A DNA stretch of 35,184 bases from IMG/VR virus record IMGVR_UViG_3300046011_012344, positions 1 through 35,184 of that record; one strand, given 5' to 3'. Of the stretch, positions 14,790-22,195 are shown one piece after another (position 1 is the stretch's first letter; each line of letters begins with the position of its first letter). The notes under the pieces are model-generated. The model had not been told where the DNA came from and ran no database searches. It saw only the letters and a program-made list of their open reading frames with translations. The position numbers were made by a program, and so were the translations under genes. The stretch is from a virus.

Positions 14790-14800
14790 TTAAAACAAAC

Positions 14801-14824
14801 TAAAAGCACGCTGATAAGCTTTTA
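14801..14824 (+). terminator. Possible weak hairpin terminator
   Basis: TAAAAGC (14801-14807) and GCTTTTA (14818-14824) are inverted arms around 10 bases. They follow the stop at 14789 and precede a promoter-like motif at 14848. The T-run is short, so termination is only possible. Confidence 0.3.
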
Positions 14825-14847
14825 AAGGCTTTTAAATTTACTAGCTA

Positions 14848-14858
14848 GTGTATATATA
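14848..14858 (+). promoter_or_regulatory. Putative late promoter motif GTGTATATATA
   Basis: GTGTAT at 14848-14853 continues as ATATA and lies 8 bp before the ATG at 14862. This is the longest version of the motif; identical or near-identical sequences occur at 24434 and 28158. A perfect palindrome CTAGCTAG directly precedes it. Confidence 0.42.
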
Positions 14859-14861
14859 GCT

Positions 14862-16733
14862 ATGCAAGTTTTTTTACGTGCCCCCTCATTAGGTAATGAT
14901 ATTGGTCAAAGCTTCGAATTAAGTTCGGATTCAGGCTCAGTAAATCCTTCTATTATTAGTAGAGAAGAGTTAAATAATGGCGTAACTATAAACTTATCTA
15001 GTCAAAGCAGGATTATTACAATAAAATCAAACGGAGTAATAAAAAAAATAACTCAAGTTTCAATTAAAAGCAGCTGCTCTGATTTTATCTTTCCAGAGCT
15101 TACGCCTTTTACAAATACTCAGACGCCAACTGTAACGCCGACGAATACGCCTACGCCAGCCACACCGACTCCAACGCCGACGAATACGGCTACGCCAGCC
15201 ACACCGACTCCAACGCCGACGAATACGCCTACGCCAGCCACACCGACTCCAACGCCGACGAATACGGCTACGCCAGCCACACCGACTCCAACGCCGACGA
15301 ATACGGCTACGCCAGCCACACCGACTCCAACGCCGACGAATACGGCTACGCCAGCCACGCCGACGAATACGCCAACTCCAACGCCCGCTTTAGTAAATCA
15401 AAACTTTAATCCTAATTATATAATAAAAGTCACCTCAGCCGGAACATCAAATTATATTATCAACGGAACTGATAAAAACGGAATTATCTCAAATGTAAGC
15501 AATAGCTCTCTAAACTTTTATTCTGGCTCAAGAGTCAGATTCGAAATAAATGCGCCTGGTCACAATTTTTATATCAAAACTATAAATACTACCGGAACAA
15601 TCAACCAAGCTACTGGTGTCGTCAACAATGGAACCGACAACGGAACAATAGACTGGACTATTCCATCTATTTCCACGAATACAACTTTTTATTACAGCTG
15701 TCAGTTCCATACTTCAATGAGTGGTGAAATTTCAGCAAATACACTAACAGCAGTTGACAATACTAGACCTTTATTTAATTCTTCTTCATTTTCAAGTTAT
15801 CCAGTTGTATTGCCGCAAGGCGTTTCTAGAAATCAAGTCGAGATACCAGAGCCTTATTTGACCTATTTAAATCAAGCAATAGAAAGATGGTCTAGATTTA
15901 TTAAATTCAATCCTGCTGTCTATGATTCAATAAAGACGACTAATGCTAATTTTAACGGAATAAGCTTAGATCAAACTTGTGAGGGCGTGGGAAATCCTCA
16001 AAACGGATTCTATTTATATAATGATCCTTCTAGCAATGGCATTGCTTCTTGCGGCGTTTATTCTGCATACAACCTTGGTAGCCTCTCAGATATTCAATAC
16101 AATACAGAAACAATTTATTTTGATATTAATGACGCATTTAGGAATGTTTTTACTGACGAAGAATGGGTAGATGTTTTAACCCATGAAATGGGTCATGGAT
16201 TAGGAATCGGACAGCTTTGGACTTCATATATCAATAACGTAGATTGGGACGGCGACAACGTAGCTGATCCAGGAGCTGTTCCTCCTACTAATAGCTTTTT
16301 AAACGGAACTTATTATACCAATTGCAGAAATGGATATAGAAAACTAATAAATAATGGAACTAGCTATAATCAGATTCCATTAGAAGATACCGGAGGTCCC
16401 GGAACAAAAGATGCACATTTCGAAAATAATTACAGATCTTCTAGTTATTCTGGAGGGGCAGGGTTAACTTATCCGGGTCTCGAAAACGAGCTAATGCTTG
16501 GCGTTATAGTGCCAGGAGGCACCATGAGAATATCGTCCGTTACCATAGGCGCTCTTTTAGATTTTGGATACCAAGAAGTGAATCCAGGAAATAACGAGGG
16601 ACATGTTCATTTAAACAACGGAACGTCCGCATTATCTATTAAGGCTTCTGAAAGAATATTACCTAAAGCTAGATTTTACAATTGTTGCGATACGTCACAG
16701 AAGCCTATAATTAGGGGAACAATAAATATATAA
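14862..16733 (+). CDS. Multidomain protein: small N-terminal domain, Pro/Thr repeats, cupredoxin, leishmanolysin-like protease
   Basis: The 623-aa protein has four parts. Residues 1-75 match the whole of the 75-aa protein at 16743. Residues 85-176 are a TPTNTPTPATPTP repeat linker. Residues 180-292 look like a cupredoxin: APGHNF (H234) and YYSCQFHTSMSG (C280, H283, M286) supply the four usual type-1 copper ligands. Residues 310-580 are a leishmanolysin-like (M8) metalloprotease: HEMGHGLGIG with H441, E442 and H445, third ligand probably H519 in DAHFENNY, M545 in NELMLG as Met-turn, and a closing SVTIGALLDFGYQEV. The zinc site is intact, so activity is likely. No signal peptide is present; I infer a virion fibre or appendage enzyme that cuts surface protein during attachment. 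Promoter motif GTGTATATATA lies upstream. Confidence 0.8.
   Translation: MQVFLRAPSLGNDIGQSFELSSDSGSVNPSIISREELNNGVTINLSSQSRIITIKSNGVIKKITQVSIKSSCSDFIFPELTPFTNTQTPTVTPTNTPTPATPTPTPTNTATPATPTPTPTNTPTPATPTPTPTNTATPATPTPTPTNTATPATPTPTPTNTATPATPTNTPTPTPALVNQNFNPNYIIKVTSAGTSNYIINGTDKNGIISNVSNSSLNFYSGSRVRFEINAPGHNFYIKTINTTGTINQATGVVNNGTDNGTIDWTIPSISTNTTFYYSCQFHTSMSGEISANTLTAVDNTRPLFNSSSFSSYPVVLPQGVSRNQVEIPEPYLTYLNQAIERWSRFIKFNPAVYDSIKTTNANFNGISLDQTCEGVGNPQNGFYLYNDPSSNGIASCGVYSAYNLGSLSDIQYNTETIYFDINDAFRNVFTDEEWVDVLTHEMGHGLGIGQLWTSYINNVDWDGDNVADPGAVPPTNSFLNGTYYTNCRNGYRKLINNGTSYNQIPLEDTGGPGTKDAHFENNYRSSSYSGGAGLTYPGLENELMLGVIVPGGTMRISSVTIGALLDFGYQEVNPGNNEGHVHLNNGTSALSIKASERILPKARFYNCCDTSQKPIIRGTINI
15135..15358 (+). 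repeat. 39-bp in-frame tandem repeat encoding a Pro/Thr linker
   Basis: Units of 39 bp (13 codons, TPTNT(P/A)TPATPTP) begin at 15135, 15174, 15213, 15252 and 15291, and a shorter sixth at 15330. Copies are almost identical; they differ mainly at one codon (CCT or GCT). The repeat is clearly GC-richer than its surroundings and uses ACG and GCC codons. It separates the N-terminal domain from the cupredoxin domain. Confidence 0.95.
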
Positions 16734-16742
16734 ACCAATACA

Positions 16743-16970
16743 ATGCAAATTTTTTTAAAGTCTCCTTTATTTGAAGCAGATGAGAATATTTTGTTAAAAA
16801 TCTCCACCGAAACAGGGGAAGCATCTCCGTCAATAATCGAAAAACAAGATTTAATATCTGGTATATACATTACTATTCCAGACGACTCAATCTATGTAAG
16901 AATTACTTCAAATGGGACAATTAAAAAATCCGTAGTAGTCAAGGTTCCAGACGATTGTCTTGATGTATAA
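16743..16970 (+). CDS. Stand-alone paralogue of the N-terminal domain of the 14862 protein
   Basis: The 75-aa protein aligns over its whole length with residues 1-75 of the upstream 623-aa protein. Both share the frame M-Q-(V/I)-F-L-(R/K), 'P-S-I-I' after an acidic stretch, a 'G-x-x-I-x-(I/L)' strand, 'I-(K/T)-S-N-G-(V/T)-I-K-K', and a Cys near the end. It is predicted as an all-beta domain. One copy fused to an adhesin-like protease and one free copy suggest duplication; the free form could be a partner, a plug or a cap for the same site. It starts ten bases after the upstream stop, so both are probably on one transcript. Confidence 0.7.
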   Translation: MQIFLKSPLFEADENILLKISTETGEASPSIIEKQDLISGIYITIPDDSIYVRITSNGTIKKSVVVKVPDDCLDV

Positions 16971-17024
16971 AAACCTCGGATTAGCGCCGAATATTGCCCG
17001 ACTTTGTAGGTAGATTATTTTTCA

Positions 17025-17053
17025 TTGACAATAAAACAAAATATAGGTATCTT
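17025..17053 (+). promoter_or_regulatory. Leaderless promoter for MoxR-type ATPase
   Basis: TTGACA at 17025-17030, exactly 17 bp spacer, TATCTT at 17048-17053, and the ATG at 17061 after seven more bases. The position explains why the TTG in the -35 box, which is in frame with the gene, should not be taken as the start codon. Confidence 0.6.
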
Positions 17054-17062
17054 CACCTATAT
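17041..17062. repeat. 8-bp inverted repeat over -10 box and start codon
   Basis: ATATAGGT (17041-17048) and ACCTATAT (17055-17062) are perfect inverted arms around ATCTTC. The repeat covers the -10 box and reaches into the ATG at 17061, the same layout as at 12979-12998 before the partner VWA unit, though the arm sequences differ. A candidate operator for a dimeric repressor. Confidence 0.7.
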
Positions 17063-18125
17063 GTCAAAACAAACTTTCGACTACCAAAAGTTAAAATCTA
17101 AATTAAAATTCTACCTCAAGATAAACCAAAACGTTCTATTAGAGGGCAGAGCTGGAACGGGGAAAACTACAATAATTTCCGAAGTCTTCAATGAAGAATT
17201 CGGAGAAGGAAACTGGCTTTATCTTTCTGGATCTACACTTGATCCATTTGTGGATTTTGTTGGCGTTCCAAAAGAATCTTCCGATAAAGATGGAAATGCC
17301 TATCTTGACTTTGTGCTTCCGAAGCATTTTGTCCTTAAAAAAATAAAAGCAATTTTTATTGACGAGTATAATCGCGCACACAAAAAAGTACGCAACGGAT
17401 GTATGGAACTTATTCAGTTTAAAAGTATTAACGGTAAAAAGTTCCCAAACTTGAAAGCCGTTTGGGTTGGAATCAATCCTTTTACAGACGATGAACTTGA
17501 TCAATCTTATGATGTAGAACAACTGGATCCTGCGCAAATTGACAGGTTTCAAATTCAAATCAAGCTACCCTATCAAGCCAATCAGCAATATTTTGTTGAT
17601 AAGTTCGGTACAGATATTTCAAGAGCGGCTATTGAATGGTGGGACAATCTTCCAAAGCAAATTCAACTCCAGGTTTCTCCAAGGAGGCTCGATTACGCGC
17701 TTGAAATACATAAAGCGGGCGGTGACTTATTTGACGTTTTGCCGCTTGAGTCGAATCCTTCAAAATTAATTACTTCTATTACTATTGGCAATATAGAAGA
17801 TAAGCTTGCAGAAGTTTTCGCCAAAAACGACTACAAAGGAGCAAAAGATTTACTAAATGCTGAAAATTCCTATCAAAGCGCAATCCCTTTTTTTACAAAA
17901 AATAAAGATTATCGCAAGTTTTTTCTGCCGATGCTTAGTCAGGAAAGAATCATTTCCCTTTTCTTTAAAAACCAAGACGTCCAACAATTTGTTATCAAAA
18001 ACCCACTCTACTTTAAAGAGGCTTTGGTTGAAATTAAAGACGCTGACTCTTGCGATAACTACACAAAATCCTATATTATCAAATCATTAAAAAATATAGA
18101 AAATCTAGAATTGACAAATAATTAA
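17061..18125 (+). CDS. MoxR/CobS-type AAA+ ATPase
   Basis: The 354-aa protein has the AAA+ core motifs: Walker A EGRAGTGKTT with K35, Walker B AIFIDEYNRAH with D101 and E102, a sensor-1 segment AVWVGINPF, and QIDRFQIQIKL supplying a candidate arginine finger as in MoxR ('LLDRF'). Such ATPases work with a VWA protein, here probably the DUF2201-type protein at 13050. CobS-like genes of this type occur in T4-like cyanophages. I chose ATG 17061 because the in-frame TTG at 17025 belongs to the -35 box and residues before the ATG do not look like the family. A free-standing regulatory unit with its own promoter and palindrome is indicated. Confidence 0.85.
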   Translation: MSKQTFDYQKLKSKLKFYLKINQNVLLEGRAGTGKTTIISEVFNEEFGEGNWLYLSGSTLDPFVDFVGVPKESSDKDGNAYLDFVLPKHFVLKKIKAIFIDEYNRAHKKVRNGCMELIQFKSINGKKFPNLKAVWVGINPFTDDELDQSYDVEQLDPAQIDRFQIQIKLPYQANQQYFVDKFGTDISRAAIEWWDNLPKQIQLQVSPRRLDYALEIHKAGGDLFDVLPLESNPSKLITSITIGNIEDKLAEVFAKNDYKGAKDLLNAENSYQSAIPFFTKNKDYRKFFLPMLSQERIISLFFKNQDVQQFVIKNPLYFKEALVEIKDADSCDNYTKSYIIKSLKNIENLELTNN

Positions 18126-18139
18126 ATATTCGTTATTTT
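18111..18139 (+). promoter_or_regulatory. Putative sigma70-type promoter
   Basis: TTGACA at 18111-18116 and TATTTT at 18134-18139 with a 17-bp spacer. The next ATG is 15 bp downstream, allowing a leader of only about eight bases. The -35 box lies in the last codons of the MoxR-type gene. Confidence 0.5.
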
Positions 18140-18154
18140 TTATTTGCAGATTTA

Positions 18155-18352
18155 ATGACAAAAAAAGAAAAAATTCTTATCGGTCTCTTGCAAGAAGCAA
18201 GCGAGCAAATGAAGTCAAAGGATCATAAAGATCTAATTAAATTCATACATACAATAAACCCTGACTTTGAATCAATGTCCCCCTTCTCATGGTCGGAACA
18301 TTATGGAGGAAAAAGAACCAAGAATAAAATAAAGAGTCTTTACAACAAATAA
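18155..18352 (+). CDS. Small hypothetical protein
   Basis: A 65-aa basic protein: a helical N-terminus (KEKILIGLLQEASEQMKSK), a middle with DLIKFIHTINPDF, and a Gly/Lys-rich end (HYGGKRTKNKIKSLYNK). No motif recognised. It has a promoter-like sequence directly upstream and is two bases from the next gene, so it is probably the first gene of the phosphoesterase operon. Confidence 0.58.
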   Translation: MTKKEKILIGLLQEASEQMKSKDHKDLIKFIHTINPDFESMSPFSWSEHYGGKRTKNKIKSLYNK

Positions 18353-18354
18353 AC

Positions 18355-19440
18355 ATGGCAACAACAACAAAAAAAACAAACAAAGTAGCGGCAAAAAAAC
18401 CAAACTGCATTGCCTCAGAAATCAGTGAGGATGGATCAATTTCTCTTCCTTGCTCTGGCAAGAGTCTAGAGCAAACATTGAAATCCTGTGGCGTAGATGA
18501 GTCAAAGTGGCTTGTTGACCATTATACTATTGAAGAGAATACTAGAGGTTATAATTTTAAAGTTTATCTTAAAAAGAAAGAATACCTCGGTCAGTCGCTC
18601 GTAGAGTTGAAAAAGGAGCTTGCAGAATACTGCAGCGGGAAAAATTATCCTGTTGTAAAGCATAAACCAAAACAATCCGGAATGCTTTTAGAATTTGCCC
18701 CATTTGATTTGCATTGGGGCAAGCTTGCGTGGGCAGAAGAAACAGGTCAAGACTACGACATGAAAGAAGCCATGTTTGCCTTAAACAAATCTATTGATTA
18801 TACTTTACGGACAGCTTCAAAATTCGACATTGCTAAAATTGTATTCCCATTTGGTAACGATTTTTTTCAAATCGACAATGAGCAAAATACTACCACTGCC
18901 GGAACTAGGCAGGACACAGACTCAAGATTCAAAAAAATTCTAAGAGAAGGGAGAAAGCTTATTATCAATACTATTGATAAACTCAGGAGTATTGCTCCCG
19001 TTGATGTTGTTATTGTAAGTGGAAACCATGGAGGACTTTCCGAGTTTATGCTGGGAGACTTACTTGAGGTTAAATATGAAAATGATAAATTTGTCAACGT
19101 AGATAATTCTCCTACACCTAGAAAATATTATACTTTTGGAAAAAATCTTATTGGTTATACGCATGGAGATCAAGAAAAAGTAATTGATCTTGTTGGTATT
19201 ATGGCTACTGAAAAACCTAAAGAATGGGGAGATTCAGTTCATCGAACTTGGCATCTTGGACACCTCCACATGATGCAAGCTAGGGAGCTTCAAGGCGTCA
19301 AGGTTGAATGGCTTCCATCTCTAAGCGCAAGCGATGCTTGGCATAACAAGCGTGGCTATGTAAATAATACTAGAGGAGTTGTTTCTTCTATCTTTGATAA
19401 GGACATGGGGCTCGTTAACAGGATTTATTTTAATCTTTAA
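18355..19440 (+). CDS. Phage-type metallophosphoesterase
   Basis: The 361-aa protein matches a phage/prophage phosphoesterase family. The N-terminal ~90 residues form a helical domain of the type seen in relatives (LEQTLKSCGVDESKWLVDHY). The catalytic part has FAPFDLHWGKLAW, GND followed by TAGTRQDTDSRFKK, VVIVSGNHGG, GYTHGD and WHLGHLHMMQ, ending with the characteristic LSASDAWHNKRGYV. The usual GNHD motif reads GNHG here; the metal-binding Asn and catalytic His remain. Function in phages is unknown, possibly nucleic-acid or nucleotide cleavage. The stop overlaps the next start (TAATG). Confidence 0.8.
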   Translation: MATTTKKTNKVAAKKPNCIASEISEDGSISLPCSGKSLEQTLKSCGVDESKWLVDHYTIEENTRGYNFKVYLKKKEYLGQSLVELKKELAEYCSGKNYPVVKHKPKQSGMLLEFAPFDLHWGKLAWAEETGQDYDMKEAMFALNKSIDYTLRTASKFDIAKIVFPFGNDFFQIDNEQNTTTAGTRQDTDSRFKKILREGRKLIINTIDKLRSIAPVDVVIVSGNHGGLSEFMLGDLLEVKYENDKFVNVDNSPTPRKYYTFGKNLIGYTHGDQEKVIDLVGIMATEKPKEWGDSVHRTWHLGHLHMMQARELQGVKVEWLPSLSASDAWHNKRGYVNNTRGVVSSIFDKDMGLVNRIYFNL

Positions 19441-19865
19441 TGGAATCAATGACTTGGGAGGAGTATGCTCTAGCTTTAGCTAGAGTAGCTTCTTTAAAAT
19501 CAAAAGATCCCTATATCAAGGTTGGATGCTGTTTACTAAGACACGATAATACAATTGCTTCATTAGGGTATAATGGTTTTCCTTCTGGAGTAGAAGAAGA
19601 CTGGTCGAATAGAGACGAGAGAAGGAAGTATGTAAATCATGCAGAGGCAAACGCTTTAAGGTTTGTTAAACCTGGAGAATGTTATCTTGCTGCCGTAACT
19701 TTGCTCCCATGCAATGACTGCTTGAAAGCTTTAGCGTCTTATGGAATAAAAAAAATAATTTACTCTCAAGTATATGACAAAGACTCCTCCTCCCTAAATC
19801 TTTCTTCAAAATTTAACATAGAAATAAAACAAATAGAAAATATTAAATTTACTAACATCTTCTAA
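19440..19865 (+). CDS. Deoxycytidylate (dCMP) deaminase-like enzyme
   Basis: The 141-aa protein has the zinc deaminase signature: HAEAN with H67 and E69, and PCNDC with C91 and C94. The start (WEEYALALARVASLKSKDP) and the SLGYNGFPSG segment are typical of dCMP deaminases. The family converts dCMP to dUMP, feeding dTTP synthesis, which would suit an AT-rich phage. Length is at the short end of the family (about 150-190 aa), and the C-terminal part is degenerate after the PCxxC helix. The ATG at 19440 overlaps the previous stop; ATG 19449 is an alternative. Confidence 0.8.
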   Translation: MESMTWEEYALALARVASLKSKDPYIKVGCCLLRHDNTIASLGYNGFPSGVEEDWSNRDERRKYVNHAEANALRFVKPGECYLAAVTLLPCNDCLKALASYGIKKIIYSQVYDKDSSSLNLSSKFNIEIKQIENIKFTNIF

Positions 19866-19886
19866 AAGTATTGCATATAATAGAGG

Positions 19887-21269
19887 ATGCTAAGAGGTTT
19901 GATATTCATGAATCCGCTGGTTATAGACAAAATCAGCAAAAAGTTTTATTACTACAAGGATAGCGGCTTTTTGTATACAAAACAATTACTAAAAAGCTTT
20001 CCAAAAGATTATAGATTTACCTGGGTAGTTCCAGATCAGGTTTTTAAAAAAAATGAACAAGATTGGTTTTTAGATGCTCATCCGAATATTGATTTCATTT
20101 ACTATCCCTATCCTACTAGCATTCACAGAAATAGATACGATTTCTACGGCAGATCTATTTTGGATGCTCTATCTTACAGCACTGATATTGACTTTATCAT
20201 TAACAATCAGCCCGAAGTGGCTGGATCGTTAAGAACCCTATTCGATACAGCAAAAAGAGAAAGACCAATTATATTTAATTTTTTTCACTGGATAGATTGT
20301 GCAGAATCTAGAGTCTTTGGAGAAGACCTTGGTGGGTATTTTTATAGAGAAGTAGAGGGCTTTATTGATGCAGATTATTCATGTTTTCATAATAACTACG
20401 CTTTTTCTTTATTTAAAAATGAATTTAAAAGCAGATTTGGAGTAAGTGGCTCAGACATATCTGAAATAGTAGACGAAAAAGTTTTGCATTTTAGACCAGC
20501 GGCTACGCTTTTTGGTAAAGAAGAAATAGATCTTTCTAAATTTGCTGATAAAAAAATTATTCTTTTTAATCATAGGCTAAATCAAACAACACAATGGAAA
20601 GAAGTAGTAAAGATTCTAAATGAAGTTTACAAAGATAGGCAGGATTTTGTTCTATGGATCACTGACGCTGCTAATAAGGAAAGCTCAAGACTTGTAAAAG
20701 AATATCCATTTGTTCATATAGAGCAGTTGGAGTATAAAAATTATGGGTTTCTAATAGAAAAAAGCCATTTCTCTATATGTAACCATAAAGGATATTCTAC
20801 TTGGAACATGGCGGCTTTGGACTCTATTTATAATGGTAGCTTTACTCTAATTCCAAAAAGAGAAGTATATCTTGACATGTTTGGAAAATACGAAGAGTCA
20901 GAATCGTTCTTTCACCAAGATTATAAAGAATTAAAATCAAAAATTATTGAATTACTTGATAAAAACAAAATTCAAACCGATAAAATTGTAAACTCAGAAA
21001 AATTAAAAGAGCTATTTACTCCCAATGATTCAATATTTGACGCAAAGCTCAAAGAAATAATAAAATCTAGAATACCTAAAAATCTAGCTAAATACGATAA
21101 AGTTGTCGATTTAATTAAAAGTTCTGGTAAAATTAGTAAAAAAGACTTAATAAATTCACTATGGAGTTTTCACTGCAATAGCAATTTCCAAAAAATGAGA
21201 TGGAAATTACTATTTGAAGACAAAATAAAAGACGAGACATTTAATAAAGAAACAATATACAATGCCTAG
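19887..21269 (+). CDS. GT-B fold glycosyltransferase-like protein
   Basis: The 460-aa protein starts with a typical first strand (GLIFMNPLVIDK) followed by YYYKDSGFLYTKQLLKSFP. A second Rossmann half begins near residue 225 with IILFNHRLNQTTQW, then DFVLWITD, and ends in a donor-site-like NHKGYSTWNMAALDSIYNG, which occupies the place of the E-x7-E region. The C-terminal ~60 residues look like a small helical or winged-helix add-on. It probably transfers a sugar to a glycan; substrate unknown. TATAAT lies just upstream at 19876-19881. An inner ATG at 19908 with AGAGG ten bases before it is an alternative start, but would remove half of the first strand. Confidence 0.65.
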   Translation: MLRGLIFMNPLVIDKISKKFYYYKDSGFLYTKQLLKSFPKDYRFTWVVPDQVFKKNEQDWFLDAHPNIDFIYYPYPTSIHRNRYDFYGRSILDALSYSTDIDFIINNQPEVAGSLRTLFDTAKRERPIIFNFFHWIDCAESRVFGEDLGGYFYREVEGFIDADYSCFHNNYAFSLFKNEFKSRFGVSGSDISEIVDEKVLHFRPAATLFGKEEIDLSKFADKKIILFNHRLNQTTQWKEVVKILNEVYKDRQDFVLWITDAANKESSRLVKEYPFVHIEQLEYKNYGFLIEKSHFSICNHKGYSTWNMAALDSIYNGSFTLIPKREVYLDMFGKYEESESFFHQDYKELKSKIIELLDKNKIQTDKIVNSEKLKELFTPNDSIFDAKLKEIIKSRIPKNLAKYDKVVDLIKSSGKISKKDLINSLWSFHCNSNFQKMRWKLLFEDKIKDETFNKETIYNA

Positions 21270-21918
21270 ACCTAAGAAGGAGACAAAAAAGATCGAAAAA
21301 AATGATTTCGACTTATCAAAGTTCGACGCCACGTTAAACTTCGCATATTGTCCCTCGGAAGCTTTGACATTAACGCCTGAATTAAAGCACTCAACGGAAG
21401 AATTTAAAGAGCTATCAAAAGATCTTGACGCAAGATGTACCAAATATCTTGCTGCGGCAATGAAATATTTCTATGTTTGCTACTGTATTAAAATAGAAAA
21501 TTTCAACAATGAGGAAAACCATTATTTGTATTTTCAATTGTTTTCTCAGGTAGGCGATCAACAAAGTGCGGCATTGCCGATCTACGGATTTTATTCATAT
21601 GAGTCTATTCTTTCTATTATTAAAGATATAGATTCTATGTTTTTAGGAGAAAATTATAACAAGCAAGTATTCGATACCTTTCAAAATGAGCTTTACGGGA
21701 CTGCCGATCAAATAATTAAACTAATGCAAGATTGGACAAGTTTGAAGCTATTAAGTTTTAACGACATGTATTTTAAAAATCAATCTGCCGTCGAGAGCTT
21801 ATCCTATTTGATAAAATATGGAAAAAAAATTTTAAATAAAACTTCAGATAAAAAAATAATAAAGAAAAAAACAACCTTAAAGAAAAAACTTAAAACAAAA
21901 TTAGAACCCAAAAAATGA
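21262..21918 (+). CDS. Hypothetical protein with basic C-terminus
   Basis: A 218-aa protein. The first 20 residues are highly basic (PRPKKETKKIEKND); a middle helical domain contains AAAMKYFYVCYCIKIE and YLYFQLFSQVGDQQSAALP; and the last 25 residues are almost entirely Lys, Thr and Leu (KKKTTLKKKLKTKLEPKK). Basic tails of this kind may bind nucleic acid. No known domain. It overlaps the glycosyltransferase gene by eight bases and the next gene by four (ATGA). Confidence 0.6.
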   Translation: MPRPKKETKKIEKNDFDLSKFDATLNFAYCPSEALTLTPELKHSTEEFKELSKDLDARCTKYLAAAMKYFYVCYCIKIENFNNEENHYLYFQLFSQVGDQQSAALPIYGFYSYESILSIIKDIDSMFLGENYNKQVFDTFQNELYGTADQIIKLMQDWTSLKLLSFNDMYFKNQSAVESLSYLIKYGKKILNKTSDKKIIKKKTTLKKKLKTKLEPKK

Positions 21919-22169
21919 ATAATAATTATGATTTTGAGCCCCTTGTTGAAGTTTTAAAATTTTCAGAAGTAAAAAAAGGAGACGTACTACTTCTCCGTTG
22001 CGAAGCCGGCAAAGAAAATGAAGAAATACTAAAAATGCACTCCGCGCTAAAATCTTTAATTTTGGAAAAAGATCTTAGAATACTCGCGGTAAATCCAAAT
22101 CAAAACATGGATAGTATTTTTATGAGTATAAAAGCAGCTAAAAATTTCAAAGAAGATTCAATGGAATAA
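21915..22169 (+). CDS. Small hypothetical protein
   Basis: An 84-aa protein with alternating strands and helices (KKGDVLLLRCEAG, HSALKSLILEKDLRILAVNP), compatible with a small alpha/beta fold. It is translationally coupled to the preceding gene through an ATGA overlap. No known family or motif. Confidence 0.58.
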   Translation: MNNNYDFEPLVEVLKFSEVKKGDVLLLRCEAGKENEEILKMHSALKSLILEKDLRILAVNPNQNMDSIFMSIKAAKNFKEDSME

Positions 22170-22195
22170 CAAAAATTAACTTTATTAATAAACGT

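Noticed and set aside
15119-15358. Minus-strand ORF of GVGVAGVAVFVG repeats
   Set aside because: It is the antisense reading of the 39-bp Pro/Thr repeat; the + strand frame continues in register on both sides with recognisable domains.
15135-15358. CRISPR-like array
   Set aside because: The units are contiguous, in frame with a long gene, and have no variable spacers; this is a coding tandem repeat.
17025-17060. TTG start extending the MoxR-type protein by 12 residues
   Set aside because: The TTG is part of a TTGACA -35 box with an ideal 17-bp spacing to TATCTT, and the ATG at 17061 gives the expected N-terminus.
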